From: Crenothrix polyspora
Lineage (GTDB): Bacteria > Pseudomonadota > Gammaproteobacteria > Methylococcales > Methylomonadaceae
Direction: 5' to 3'
Length of the DNA stretch: 64,000 bases
NCBI RefSeq assembly: GCF_900163755.1
Contig: NZ_FUKI01000057.1
Span: 5,247 to 69,246, forward strand
Below, one piece after another: positions 1 through 7,746 of the stretch; the first letter of the stretch is position 1, and every line of letters starts with the position of its first letter. Made by a program: the position numbers and the translations under genes. Under the pieces are notes generated by a model. The model did no database searches. It saw only the letters and a program-made list of their open reading frames with translations, and was not told the DNA's origin.

Positions 1-606
1 CATGGCTTGTTGCATCTCCTGTGTACTCATCCAGTTAGATAAGACGGCACTGTCATTCAATTGTTCACCGTCTTTAAAAAATTTTAGCCAACGCTGGTCT
101 TCGCGTTCAATCTGGCTGACATTAAACTTGCTCAATTCCAACAGCCAAATACCACCGTGCTGGTTAAATACCCGTCCCTGCTCGTCACGCATTTTATAGT
201 GATGCATATACTCACTATCGTCAGATAACAACTTTTCAGCCAGCAGCCAAATCGAATACGTTGGCCTAAGTAAACTGTAATTTTGTCCACTTTTAAGCTG
301 TTGGCTGTAAATGTCAGTCCAGTTATACAGAATTCGTTCTGGCAAGCCGGTGTAACTAACAAGTTGGATTTCGATTTGGTAGAATCGATCATGGCTGTCT
401 TTGGCTTTAACATCAACAACGCTAAGCTTATCGCTCAGAAATTCTTTATCATTGTAAGGATTAATAATATCCACCGAAACCAAAGGTTCCGCCAGTTCTT
501 GCCCTAAAAAAGCATTCAGAAAATGGATTAACAGATTACGATTTTCATCGCTACCTAATAATGCTTTGAAGACACAGTCAATCTTAGGATCAATAGCGTG
601 TTTCAT
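1..606 (-). CDS. Rpn-family PD-(D/E)XK nuclease / putative transposase (partial, 3' end outside window)
   Basis: N-terminal 202 codons of a protein nearly identical to the complete gene at 1219-2100; the C-terminal tail lies before base 1. The start (MKHAIDPKIDCVFKALLGS) is the usual opening of the Rpn recombination-promoting nuclease/PDDEXK transposase family (PF12784-like), and the DVKAKD...YQIEIQ stretch carries the acidic and E-x-Q residues of the nuclease core. The two copies align without gaps. About 340 bases in the middle are almost identical, while the first ~110 coding bases differ more. Family members cut DNA, and some E. coli Rpn proteins act in phage defence; a role here is inference. 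Confidence 0.85.
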   Translation of the reverse strand, partial: MKHAIDPKIDCVFKALLGSDENRNLLIHFLNAFLGQELAEPLVSVDIINPYNDKEFLSDKLSVVDVKAKDSHDRFYQIEIQLVSYTGLPERILYNWTDIYSQQLKSGQNYSLLRPTYSIWLLAEKLLSDDSEYMHHYKMRDEQGRVFNQHGGIWLLELSKFNVSQIEREDQRWLKFFKDGEQLNDSAVLSNWMSTQEMQQAM

Positions 607-652
607 AAACGTATGGTTACCATAAATTAAGTTTTGGACATGATAATTGAGT

Positions 653-921
653 TTACAGGGTCTTCAACCGTTCTATTTCAGCTAAGGCCGCTTGTTCGCG
701 CTGCTGTGCTTGTATCAATATTTGCCGAGTTGCTTCTAATTCAAAGTAAATAGTCCGCTGTTCATTAAAATGTTCTTGTCGCGCTCTATACAAATCATAT
801 TTGGATAATTCTTCTCTAGGCTCTTCTTCTGTAAAGGTATTCATGATTTGCTTTATCTCCTGAGAAATCATCTAATCGGGTAAGGTGTCGTCAGTTAGGT
901 ATTCGTTAAAGTGCTGAACTA
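653..921 (-). pseudogene. Orphan 3' tail of an Rpn-family gene (copy A)
   Basis: Reading the minus strand from about 921, the translation lines up with the tail of the complete Rpn-family gene (FNEYLTDDTLPD, then MISQEIKQIMNTFTEEE), and it ends in the same ALAEIERLK signature. The conserved tryptophan before MISQ is a TAG stop, so the longest methionine-initiated product is 72 residues (653-871). The piece begins directly after the stop codon of the neighbouring tail copy, suggesting tandem duplication of the gene end. It is either debris or a small tail-only protein. Confidence 0.6.
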
Positions 922-924
922 ATT

Positions 925-1212
925 TTATTGACCAAGTAATGCTTTCAGGCGGGCTATTTCGGCTAAAGCAACATCTTCACGTTGCATTGTTTGTGCTAAT
1001 GCCAATCTTAATGATTGTACAGACTGCAACAATTGACGCTGGATAGTCAGTTGTTCACGATAATATTCTTCGCGAGCACGATTTCTGCTCTTTTCGCGCT
1101 CCTCTTCTGTAAAAGAAGTTAGTGTATTCATGGCTTGTTTTATCTCCTGAGTTGTTATCCAATCGAATAAAGTGTTGTCATTTAATCGCTTATCATCTTT
1201 GAAAAATTGTAA
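925..1212 (-). pseudogene. Orphan 3' tail of an Rpn-family gene (copy B)
   Basis: The minus-strand translation starts LQFFKDDKRLND, matching LKFFKDGEQLND of the complete gene upstream, and runs in frame through ITTQEIKQAMNT to ALAEIARLKALLGQ. It has no nuclease domain. A TGA stop lies just before the homology begins, only a few bases after the stop of the full gene at 1219. A 68-residue product could start at the internal methionine (1131), the same internal methionine present in the full-length gene. The tail is predicted helical/coiled coil. Confidence 0.6.
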
Positions 1213-1218
1213 TCACGT

Positions 1219-2100
1219 TTATTGCCTTAACAATGCTTTCAGGCGTTCTATTTCAGCTAAGGCCGCTTGTTTTTCCTGTAGCGCAGTTTCTTTTTCTTGC
1301 AATGCGGTGTCTTTTTCTTGCAGTGCAATGTCTTTTTCTTGCAAGGCAATGTTCTTTTCCCGCAATGCTACTGCTTCGCGTTGCTTGGCTTCTTCGGATT
1401 CAAGTTGCATAGTCCGCTGTTGACGCAAATACTCCTGACGAGCTTGATATTGAAAGTATCGGTGTTCTTTTTCTGAAAAAGCAGTTAATGTATTCATAGC
1501 TTGTTGCATCTCCTGTGTACTCATCCAGTTAGATAAGACGGCACTGTCATTCAATTGCTCACCGTCTTTAAAGAATTTTAGCCAACGCTGGTCTTCGCGC
1601 TCAATCTGGCTGACATTAAACTTGCTCAACTCCAACAGCCAAATACCACCGTGCTGGCTAAATACCCGTCCCTGCTCGTCACGCATTTTATAGTGATGCA
1701 TATACTCACTATCGTCAGATAACAACTTTTCAGCCAGCAGCCAAATCGAATACGTTGGCCTAAGTAAACTGTAATTTTGTCCACTTTTAAGCTGTTGGCT
1801 GTAAATGTCAGTCCAGTTATACAGAATTCGTTCTGGCAAGCCGGTGTAACTAACAAGTTGGATTTCGATTTGGTAGAATCGATCATGGCTGTCTTTGGCT
1901 TTAACATCAACAACGCTAAGCTTATCGCTCAGAAATTCTTTATCATTGTAAGGATTAATAATATCCACCGAAACCAAAGGTTCCGCCAGTTCTTGCTCTA
2001 AAAAAGCATTCAGAAAATGAATCAATAAATTCTGGTTTTCTTCGCTACCCAGCAACGCTTTGAAGACACAGTCGATTTTAGGGTCAATAGCGTGTTTCAT
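1219..2100 (-). CDS. Rpn-family PD-(D/E)XK nuclease / putative transposase
   Basis: Complete 293-residue member of the Rpn/PDDEXK transposase family (family typically about 280-310 residues). The nuclease core spans roughly residues 1-150, with acidic residues at VDVKAKD and EIQ in YQIEIQLVSY. A middle segment ends near WMSTQEMQQAM, and the charged C-terminal tail holds five exact heptads of the type ALQEKDI (residues 244-278), a likely coiled coil. These proteins are thought to act as DNA endonucleases promoting recombination, and some are antiphage toxins. No transposon ends were found around it, so it is not itself a recognisable mobile unit. It has a duplicate at 1-606 and two tail-only copies downstream. 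Confidence 0.88.
   Translation of the reverse strand: MKHAIDPKIDCVFKALLGSEENQNLLIHFLNAFLEQELAEPLVSVDIINPYNDKEFLSDKLSVVDVKAKDSHDRFYQIEIQLVSYTGLPERILYNWTDIYSQQLKSGQNYSLLRPTYSIWLLAEKLLSDDSEYMHHYKMRDEQGRVFSQHGGIWLLELSKFNVSQIEREDQRWLKFFKDGEQLNDSAVLSNWMSTQEMQQAMNTLTAFSEKEHRYFQYQARQEYLRQQRTMQLESEEAKQREAVALREKNIALQEKDIALQEKDTALQEKETALQEKQAALAEIERLKALLRQ
1267..1371 (-). repeat. Five tandem 21-bp repeats inside the Rpn-family gene
   Basis: Five consecutive 21-base units encode the heptads VALREKN, IALQEKD, IALQEKD, TALQEKE, TALQEKQ. The units differ by only a few bases, which suggests expansion by slippage or unequal crossover. The downstream tail copies contain no such expansion. Confidence 0.85.
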
Positions 2101-2474
2101 AAGATTATAATCAATAAACAGTTAAGAACAAGCCTGGAAGCTACAGGCTAAATAATGCTTTTCGACGTTTTTTAACACGAGTACAACAGTCAAGTTGAAA
2201 TATCGACTATTGTTTTTCATGATAATATCGTCGTTTAGATTTATAAGAAAAATAGTTGATCCTTAACAAAATAAGCTAATCTACTGATATATCTTACAAC
2301 AAGATGATAACGCAGCTAATGCACTGCATCATTCTTAATATTGGGCGCTCTTCTTGTACTGTTTTTTATATTCATTGTCAATCTTTGCTTTATGGATTAC
2401 GTATTTCCACAAAAAAGCCCGCATCGCACTAAAAAAGGCGTGCTACTTGGCCTACACTTCATGTCTTTTGTCCG
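2101..2474. other. Intergenic region, no gene recognised
   Basis: This 374-base AT-rich stretch lies between the divergently read Rpn-family gene and the DOMON-like gene. It must hold promoters for both, but I see no strong -35/-10 pair, RNA gene or long repeat. Short ORFs here show no familiar protein signature. Confidence 0.5.
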
Positions 2475-3023
2475 ATGATATATAACCTAGCTTACCACCC
2501 CAATTTAACCTGCCCAACCAATGTTGTTTTTACAGTTGATATACTGTGTTTATCCGGTGTTGGGCTACAGCTTAACTACTGTTTACAAGGTAATTTACAG
2601 CACTTGCGCATCCCTGAAACACAACCGCCTGCAATGATCGATGGCTTGTGGGAACACACCTGTTTTGAAGTGTTTATTGCTACAGAAGGTGATAGTGCTT
2701 ATCAGGAATTCAATTTTTCACCGTCTGGGCAATGGGCTAACTATGTGTTCAGCGATTACCGCCAGCGCCGCGCTTGGCATTCAGATCATGTGTATGCGCT
2801 TGATATTGTACGCAGCAATACCGATTTACAGATGAATGTCATTATCCCGTTAAATGAATTAGCCCTGATAGATAACAGCAAAACCGTGCAGATTGGCATA
2901 ACGGCGGTGCTGGAAACCGCCAACGGCGAGCTTTCATATTGGGCATTGCATCACCCCGCAAAAACACCGGACTTTCATCAGCGCGACGGTTTTATTTATT
3001 CTTTAGCACCACACTCACTATAA
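2475..3023 (+). CDS. DOMON-like domain-containing protein
   Basis: 182-residue protein resembling the proteobacterial 'DOMON-like' family, a beta-sandwich fold related to cytochrome or sugar-binding DOMON domains. Recognisable features are LWEHTCFEVFI near residues 57-67, the EFNFSPSGQWANYVFSDYR segment around 78-96, and the C-terminal WALHHPAKTPDFHQRDGF. There is no signal peptide, so it is probably cytoplasmic. The biochemical function of the family is unknown. It ends five bases before the start of namZ, so the two genes are likely co-transcribed. Confidence 0.8.
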   Translation: MIYNLAYHPNLTCPTNVVFTVDILCLSGVGLQLNYCLQGNLQHLRIPETQPPAMIDGLWEHTCFEVFIATEGDSAYQEFNFSPSGQWANYVFSDYRQRRAWHSDHVYALDIVRSNTDLQMNVIIPLNELALIDNSKTVQIGITAVLETANGELSYWALHHPAKTPDFHQRDGFIYSLAPHSL

Positions 3024-3028
3024 GCACC

Positions 3029-4231
3029 ATGAAATTTGGCATAGATCGATTACTTGAAGATTCTACCCTGCGTTTACCCTTAAAAGGTAAGCGCGTGGCT
3101 TTGTTAGCACACCCTGCATCAGTTACCCACGATTTAACCCATACACTGGATGCGCTGGCACGTTTGTCCGATATAACCTTAAGCGCCGCCTTTGGCCCAC
3201 AGCACGGGCTGCGTGGTGACAAGCAAGATAATATGATGGAATCGCCGGATTTTATCGATCCAGTGCTGAATATTCCCATCTTCAGTTTATACGGTGACGT
3301 GCGCTTTCCTACCGATGCCATGATGGCTACCTTTGATGTCCTGCTGGTAGATTTGCAAGATTTAGGCTGCCGTATCTACACGTTTATCACCACGTTGCGC
3401 TACGTGCTGGAAGCTGCCGCTAAGCATCATAAAACGGTATGGATATTGGATAGACCTAATCCGGTTGGTCGCCCAATAGAAGGCTTTACCTTGCGAACTG
3501 GTTGGGAAAGTTTTGTCGGCGCAGGCGCTATGCCCATGCGACATGGCCTAACAATGGGAGAAATAACCCAGTGGTTTATTAAAACGTTGGCGCTGAATGT
3601 CGATTGCCAAGTGATCACCATGCAAGGCTGGCAACCTGAAACAGCGCCAGGGCATGGTTGGCCGCTGGGCGAACGGGTATGGATTAATCCTAGCCCCAAT
3701 GCCCCCAATTTAGGCATGGCACGGTGTTATGCCGGCACGGTAATGTTAGAAGGTGCGACGCTTTCTGAAGGGCGTGGCACCACACGGCCACTGGAATTAT
3801 TTGGTGCGCCGGATATTGATGCTGGACGCATCATTAAAACCATGCGAAACATGGCACCGCAGTGGCTACAAGGCTGTCGCTTACGTGAATGCTGGTTTGA
3901 ACCCACCTTCCACAAACATGCCCATCAACTGTGTGCCGGTGTGCAGATACATGTAGAAGACGCGGCTTACGATCATGACGCATTCCGTCCCTGGCGCTTA
4001 CAAAGCTTGGCATTTAAGGCGATACGCACCTTACAGCCGGATTATCCACTGTGGCGAGATTTTCCGTATGAATACGAGTTGGATCGTTTGGCAATTGATG
4101 TTATCAATGGCTCGCCATTACTGCGTGAATGGGTAGATGATGCACAAGCGACACCCGACGATTTAGAAGCCCAAGTACAAGTCGATGAAAAAGCCTGGGA
4201 TGAGCAACGGCAAGCATTTTTATTATATTAG
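3029..4231 (+). CDS. namZ: Exo-beta-N-acetylmuramidase NamZ family (DUF1343)
   Basis: 400-residue DUF1343 protein; characterised relatives (Bacillus subtilis NamZ) release N-acetylmuramic acid from non-reducing ends of peptidoglycan fragments. Visible signatures are FGPQHGLRG (55-63), VDLQDLGCRIYTF (107-119) and DRPNP (141-145). I chose ATG 3029 because MKFGIDRLL is the normal family start; the frame stays open further 5' only through overlap with the DOMON-like gene. No signal peptide is seen, so this form should be cytoplasmic and may act in muropeptide recycling, with NagZ at 46045-47067 a possible functional partner. Confidence 0.88.
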   Translation: MKFGIDRLLEDSTLRLPLKGKRVALLAHPASVTHDLTHTLDALARLSDITLSAAFGPQHGLRGDKQDNMMESPDFIDPVLNIPIFSLYGDVRFPTDAMMATFDVLLVDLQDLGCRIYTFITTLRYVLEAAAKHHKTVWILDRPNPVGRPIEGFTLRTGWESFVGAGAMPMRHGLTMGEITQWFIKTLALNVDCQVITMQGWQPETAPGHGWPLGERVWINPSPNAPNLGMARCYAGTVMLEGATLSEGRGTTRPLELFGAPDIDAGRIIKTMRNMAPQWLQGCRLRECWFEPTFHKHAHQLCAGVQIHVEDAAYDHDAFRPWRLQSLAFKAIRTLQPDYPLWRDFPYEYELDRLAIDVINGSPLLREWVDDAQATPDDLEAQVQVDEKAWDEQRQAFLLY

Positions 4232-4390
4232 CCTACCTTGGTGTAATCCTGAGATTACCCATAACTCCACTCACAGAAATACTATCAATCTTTCGACGGT
4301 AAGCTGCGCGAAATGATTTCGACGGCTTACAAGACACGGCAATGATATGCGCTATAATGCCCGTGTTTTAAGCGACTGTAGGATACGGTA

Positions 4391-5011
4391 ATGGCTCAAA
4401 TTCTTCAAATACATCCGGAAAATCCGCAGTTGCGACTTATTCATCGCGCCGTGGATACACTCCGTAGTGGCGGGGTTATTGTTTACCCCACCGAATCGTC
4501 TTATGCACTCGCGTGTCAGGTAGACGACAAAAACGCTCTGGATAAAATACGCCGTATCAGGCAGTTGAGTGACAAGCATAACTTTACCTTGTTATGCAAA
4601 GACTTGGCGCAAATATCCATGTTTGTCAAACTCGGCAACGATGCCCATCGTTTGATAAAATCGTTAACACCTGGACCATTTACCTTCATTCTGGATGCCA
4701 CCCGCGAAGTGCCGCGACGTTTACAACATCCCAATAAAAAAACCATTGGTGTGCGTATTCCTAGCCATCCTATTGCGCAATTATTAATTGCAGAACTGGG
4801 CGAGCCGCTGTTCACCTCCACTTTAGTAATGCCTGGCGACACCGAAGCCATGAGTGATCCTTATGACATCAGGGAAAGATTAGAGTATGAAGCCGATTTA
4901 ATTATAGATGCCGGCATTATTCCATTTGAATCCAGCACCATGATTGAATTTACCAAAACCGGCGCAGAAATTATTAGACAAGGCATAGGCTTAGCGCCCA
5001 TGCTAAATTAG
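4391..5011 (+). CDS. yciO: YciO-type Sua5/YrdC-domain protein (threonylcarbamoyl-AMP synthase-like)
   Basis: 206 residues with the YrdC fold: GGVIVYPTESSYALAC (28-43), KRR-type nucleotide-binding positions in KIRRIRQLSDKHNFTLLC (52-69), and the TPGPFTFIL core (about 91-99). Length and lack of the C-terminal Sua5 domain match YciO/TsaC-like proteins. TsaC makes threonylcarbamoyl-AMP for tRNA t6A formation; whether YciO members do this efficiently in vivo is less certain. Gene order with the following site-2 protease and scpAB is common in gammaproteobacteria. Confidence 0.88.
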   Translation: MAQILQIHPENPQLRLIHRAVDTLRSGGVIVYPTESSYALACQVDDKNALDKIRRIRQLSDKHNFTLLCKDLAQISMFVKLGNDAHRLIKSLTPGPFTFILDATREVPRRLQHPNKKTIGVRIPSHPIAQLLIAELGEPLFTSTLVMPGDTEAMSDPYDIRERLEYEADLIIDAGIIPFESSTMIEFTKTGAEIIRQGIGLAPMLN

Positions 5012-5023
5012 AGAGACCCTATT

Positions 5024-5677
5024 ATGATGGATGAACTGTCGCTATTGCAGCGCATAGTAGTGTGGATATTGCCGGTTATTTTTGCTATTACCGTCCACGA
5101 AGTGGCACACGGTTGGGTGGCGCAACGCTACGGCGACAATACCGCATCCGCACTCGGTCGGTTGACACTTAATCCTATTAAGCACATGGATTTGGTTGGT
5201 ACGATTATTTTGCCTGGTTTATTATTGTTAACCGGTACGGGTTTTGTTTTTGGCTGGGCTAAACCCGTGCCGGTGGATGTACGCAATTTTAAAAATCCAC
5301 GCCAAGATATGGCTATCGTAGCGCTGGCAGGACCAGTGTCTAATTTATTGATGGCATTGGCCTGGGCGTTATTAGCCCGCGTAGGGGTTATTGTTAACGT
5401 GGAAAGCATCTCCATGCCACTTATTTATATGGGCATTGCCGGTATTTCTATCAATATCGCCTTGGCGGTGCTTAACTTATTACCCATTCCACCCTTAGAC
5501 GGCAGTCGTATTCTGACCGGTATGTTACCATCACGATTGGCCTGGCAATATAACCAGCTAGAACGTTATGGTTTTATTATTTTGTTAGTATTGCTGTATA
5601 CCAAAATCCTCAACGTGGTGTTGGAATACCCCATGTATATTGTTCAAAATATGTTTATGTCCATTGCTGGGCTATAG
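5024..5677 (+). CDS. Site-2 protease family intramembrane metalloprotease (M50, YwhC-like)
   Basis: 217-residue membrane protein with the zinc-binding HEVAH motif at residues 25-29 in the first membrane segment and NLLPIPPLDG (151-160), which supplies the second metal ligand. About five to six hydrophobic segments are seen. It lacks PDZ domains, so it is the short FtsH-neighbour/YwhC type rather than RseP. Substrate unknown. It starts 12 bases after yciO and normally stands directly before scpA; here a toxin-antitoxin pair intervenes. Confidence 0.88.
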   Translation: MMDELSLLQRIVVWILPVIFAITVHEVAHGWVAQRYGDNTASALGRLTLNPIKHMDLVGTIILPGLLLLTGTGFVFGWAKPVPVDVRNFKNPRQDMAIVALAGPVSNLLMALAWALLARVGVIVNVESISMPLIYMGIAGISINIALAVLNLLPIPPLDGSRILTGMLPSRLAWQYNQLERYGFIILLVLLYTKILNVVLEYPMYIVQNMFMSIAGL

Positions 5678-5731
5678 TTTGTTAAAATTACCCTACACAG
5701 AGACTAAAATTATTTTTGTTTGGAGATAACT

Positions 5732-5962
5732 ATGACGATTCAAGCATATATTTTTTTACCTGACGAAATATTTAATGAATTACAGCGTCGTGCGCCACAG
5801 CCAGAAAATCGTTCTGGTCTTGTTGCCGAAGCATTACGCTGTTTTTTCGCCACGCATAACGAATCTAGTAATGAGTTAGAACAAATTAACCTCCATGCGG
5901 AAGAGTTGAATCAGGAAGCCGCCGATGTACTGACTTATCAGATGAGTTATGAAAAGAGGTGA
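5732..5962 (+). CDS. Antitoxin of MazEF-like type II toxin-antitoxin module
   Basis: 76-residue protein with an N-terminal beta strand and two helices ([17 protein letters not shown]...[13 protein letters not shown]), as in ribbon-helix-helix antitoxins, followed by an acidic tail suited to toxin neutralisation. ATG 5732 is preceded by GGAG at 5722-5725 with six bases spacing, so I prefer it to the TTG at 5720. It overlaps the toxin gene by 14 bases. RHH antitoxins usually repress their own promoter; no operator palindrome is obvious. Confidence 0.72.
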   Translation: MTIQAYIFLPDEIFNELQRRAPQPENRSGLVAEALRCFFATHNESSNELEQINLHAEELNQEAADVLTYQMSYEKR

Positions 5963-6278
5963 CTTATATCGAGTGACTCATCCTACCACTCGCGATCCAA
6001 AACGTTCAAGAGTTTTTGTTATTGTTAGTCGTCAAATTTTGATTGATTCACAATTTTCAACTGTCATTTGTGCGCCTATTTATACCCAATATCATGGCTT
6101 TTCTACCCAAGTTCATGTTGATATTGACGACGGATTAAAACATTCAAGCAGTATTCATTGCGATGAGCTGATTAGTTTGCCCAAATCTGTGCTAACCGAT
6201 TATATAGGCGTATTGTCAATTTTTAAACTTACCGAGCTAAATAATGCATTGAAAATTGCATTAAGTCTTGAATTGTGA
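5949..6278 (+). CDS. MazF/PemK-family mRNA interferase toxin
   Basis: 109-residue protein starting [12 protein letters not shown], the beta-strand opening typical of MazF/PemK toxins, with RVFVIVSRQ (about 22-30), [10 protein letters not shown] (37-46) and a [15 protein letters not shown] segment (65-79) that matches the conserved substrate-groove region. These toxins cut mRNA at short sequences. It overlaps the antitoxin start-side gene and its stop overlaps the GTG start of scpA (TTGTGA at 6273-6278), so the module is embedded in an essential chromosome-segregation transcript. Confidence 0.85.
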   Translation: MKRGDLYRVTHPTTRDPKRSRVFVIVSRQILIDSQFSTVICAPIYTQYHGFSTQVHVDIDDGLKHSSSIHCDELISLPKSVLTDYIGVLSIFKLTELNNALKIALSLEL

Positions 6279-7111
6279 CTGATTCCAGCCTTGAAATACC
6301 ACTTACCGAGCCAACACCCGTCTTACTACCCGCGTATGCGATGGTGAACGGCGAACCGTTTGCACAACTCCCCGATGATTTATATATTCCGGCCAATGCG
6401 CTGGAAGTGTTTTTAGAGCTATTTGAAGGCCCGCTGGATTTGTTGCTGTACTTGATAAAGCGGCAAAATCTCGATATTGTTAATATCCCCATCGCACAAA
6501 TTACCAAGCAATACATCCATTATATTCAAGTGATGGAGCATTTGAATCTGGAAATGGCGGCAGAGTATTTGGTCATGGCGGCCTTACTGGCCGAGATAAA
6601 ATCTAAAATGCTGTTGCCCAGGCAAGTTGATGCCGAAGGTGAAGAAGATGACCCACGCGCCACCTTAATCCGCAGGTTGCAGGAATATGAACGCATCAAG
6701 CAGGCAGCAGAAGACATAGAATTATTGCCACGCTTAGAACGTGATATATTTGCCATAACTGTTGATACCTCTAGGCTGGCCATTGTTCGGCCTTTGCCGG
6801 ATATTCAGCTCAAAGAAATGTTATTGGCATTTCAGGATGTATTAAAAAGAGCCGATCAACTGAGCCATCATCATATTAGTAAAGAGCCATTATCGGTGCG
6901 TGAGCGTATGAGCCGTATTTTAGACAGCTTAAGAGGCGTGGACACCCTGCTGTTTTCGCAATTATTTTTAAAAAAAGAAGGCCGAAGTGGTGTTGTGGTG
7001 TCGTTTTTGGCCATCTTGGAACTGAGCAAAGAGCGGCTAATTGACATTATTCAGCCAGAGCCATTTGCCGAGTTACGTGTTAAAACACCGTCGATCAGCA
7101 ACGCTAATTAA
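6275..7111 (+). CDS. scpA: Segregation and condensation protein ScpA
   Basis: 278-residue kleisin subunit of the SMC-ScpAB condensin. The family signature [23 protein letters not shown] lies at about residues 52-74, followed by ITKQYIHYI and [18 protein letters not shown], with a C-terminal winged-helix region. It bridges the SMC head domains. GTG 6275 overlaps the mazF stop, implying translational coupling. The N-terminal ~45 residues before the kleisin motif are somewhat long, but no better start is visible. Confidence 0.93.
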   Translation: MTDSSLEIPLTEPTPVLLPAYAMVNGEPFAQLPDDLYIPANALEVFLELFEGPLDLLLYLIKRQNLDIVNIPIAQITKQYIHYIQVMEHLNLEMAAEYLVMAALLAEIKSKMLLPRQVDAEGEEDDPRATLIRRLQEYERIKQAAEDIELLPRLERDIFAITVDTSRLAIVRPLPDIQLKEMLLAFQDVLKRADQLSHHHISKEPLSVRERMSRILDSLRGVDTLLFSQLFLKKEGRSGVVVSFLAILELSKERLIDIIQPEPFAELRVKTPSISNAN

Positions 7112-7125
7112 ATGCAGACAATAGC

Positions 7126-7746
7126 ATGGACATAAAACACATCGTCGAAGCCATTTTATTTGCCACTCAAAACCCCCTGACGGCCAAACAGATTCAACAG
7201 GTATTTCCTGAAATTGAACAGCCTGAACTGGATGACATACAGCGTGCAATAGAGGCCATTACTATTGAATACCAACCCCGCCCGATTGAATTAAAACGCG
7301 TCGCCAGTGGTTATCGCTTTCAGGTTAAACCGGCGTTATCACATTGGGTGTCACGGTTGTTTGAAGAAAAGCCGCCGCGTTATTCCAGAGCATTGTTAGA
7401 AACACTGGCGATTATTGCCTATCGGCAACCGGTAACCCGTGGCGATATTGAAGATATACGTGGTGTTAGCGTCAGTTCCAGTATTATTCAAACCTTGCTA
7501 GAACGTGAATGGGTACGTGTGGTAGCTCACAAAGAAGTGCCCGGCCGACCCGGATTATACGGAACAACTAAACAATTTCTTGATTATTTTAACATATCGT
7601 CATTAAATGAACTGCCGACTATACAACAAATAGTCGATCTTGATGTATCAGTAGACCCACAACCCATGCAGGTAAAGAGTGAAGAGCAGGAAACCGAACA
7701 AAGCGCCATCAAAACCAGAGAGTCCACGTCAGAAACCATCAGCTGA
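7126..7746 (+). CDS. scpB: Segregation and condensation protein ScpB
   Basis: 206-residue partner of ScpA with two winged-helix domains: KHIVEAILFATQNPLTAKQI at the N-terminus and RYSRALLETLAIIAYRQPVTRGDIEDIRGV in the middle (about 84-114), then the GRPGLYGTTKQFLDYF signature (about 140-155). It dimerises and stabilises the SMC-ScpA complex. It follows scpA by 14 bases. Its last ~68 bases overlap rluB in another frame, typical of this pair. Confidence 0.94.
   Translation: MDIKHIVEAILFATQNPLTAKQIQQVFPEIEQPELDDIQRAIEAITIEYQPRPIELKRVASGYRFQVKPALSHWVSRLFEEKPPRYSRALLETLAIIAYRQPVTRGDIEDIRGVSVSSSIIQTLLEREWVRVVAHKEVPGRPGLYGTTKQFLDYFNISSLNELPTIQQIVDLDVSVDPQPMQVKSEEQETEQSAIKTRESTSETIS

Noticed and set aside
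1267-1371. Possible CRISPR-like array
   Set aside because: The 21-base units are contiguous with no spacers and encode protein heptads in frame.
1-2100. Insertion sequence
   Set aside because: Despite the 'transposase' family name there are no terminal inverted repeats or target duplications around the Rpn-family genes.
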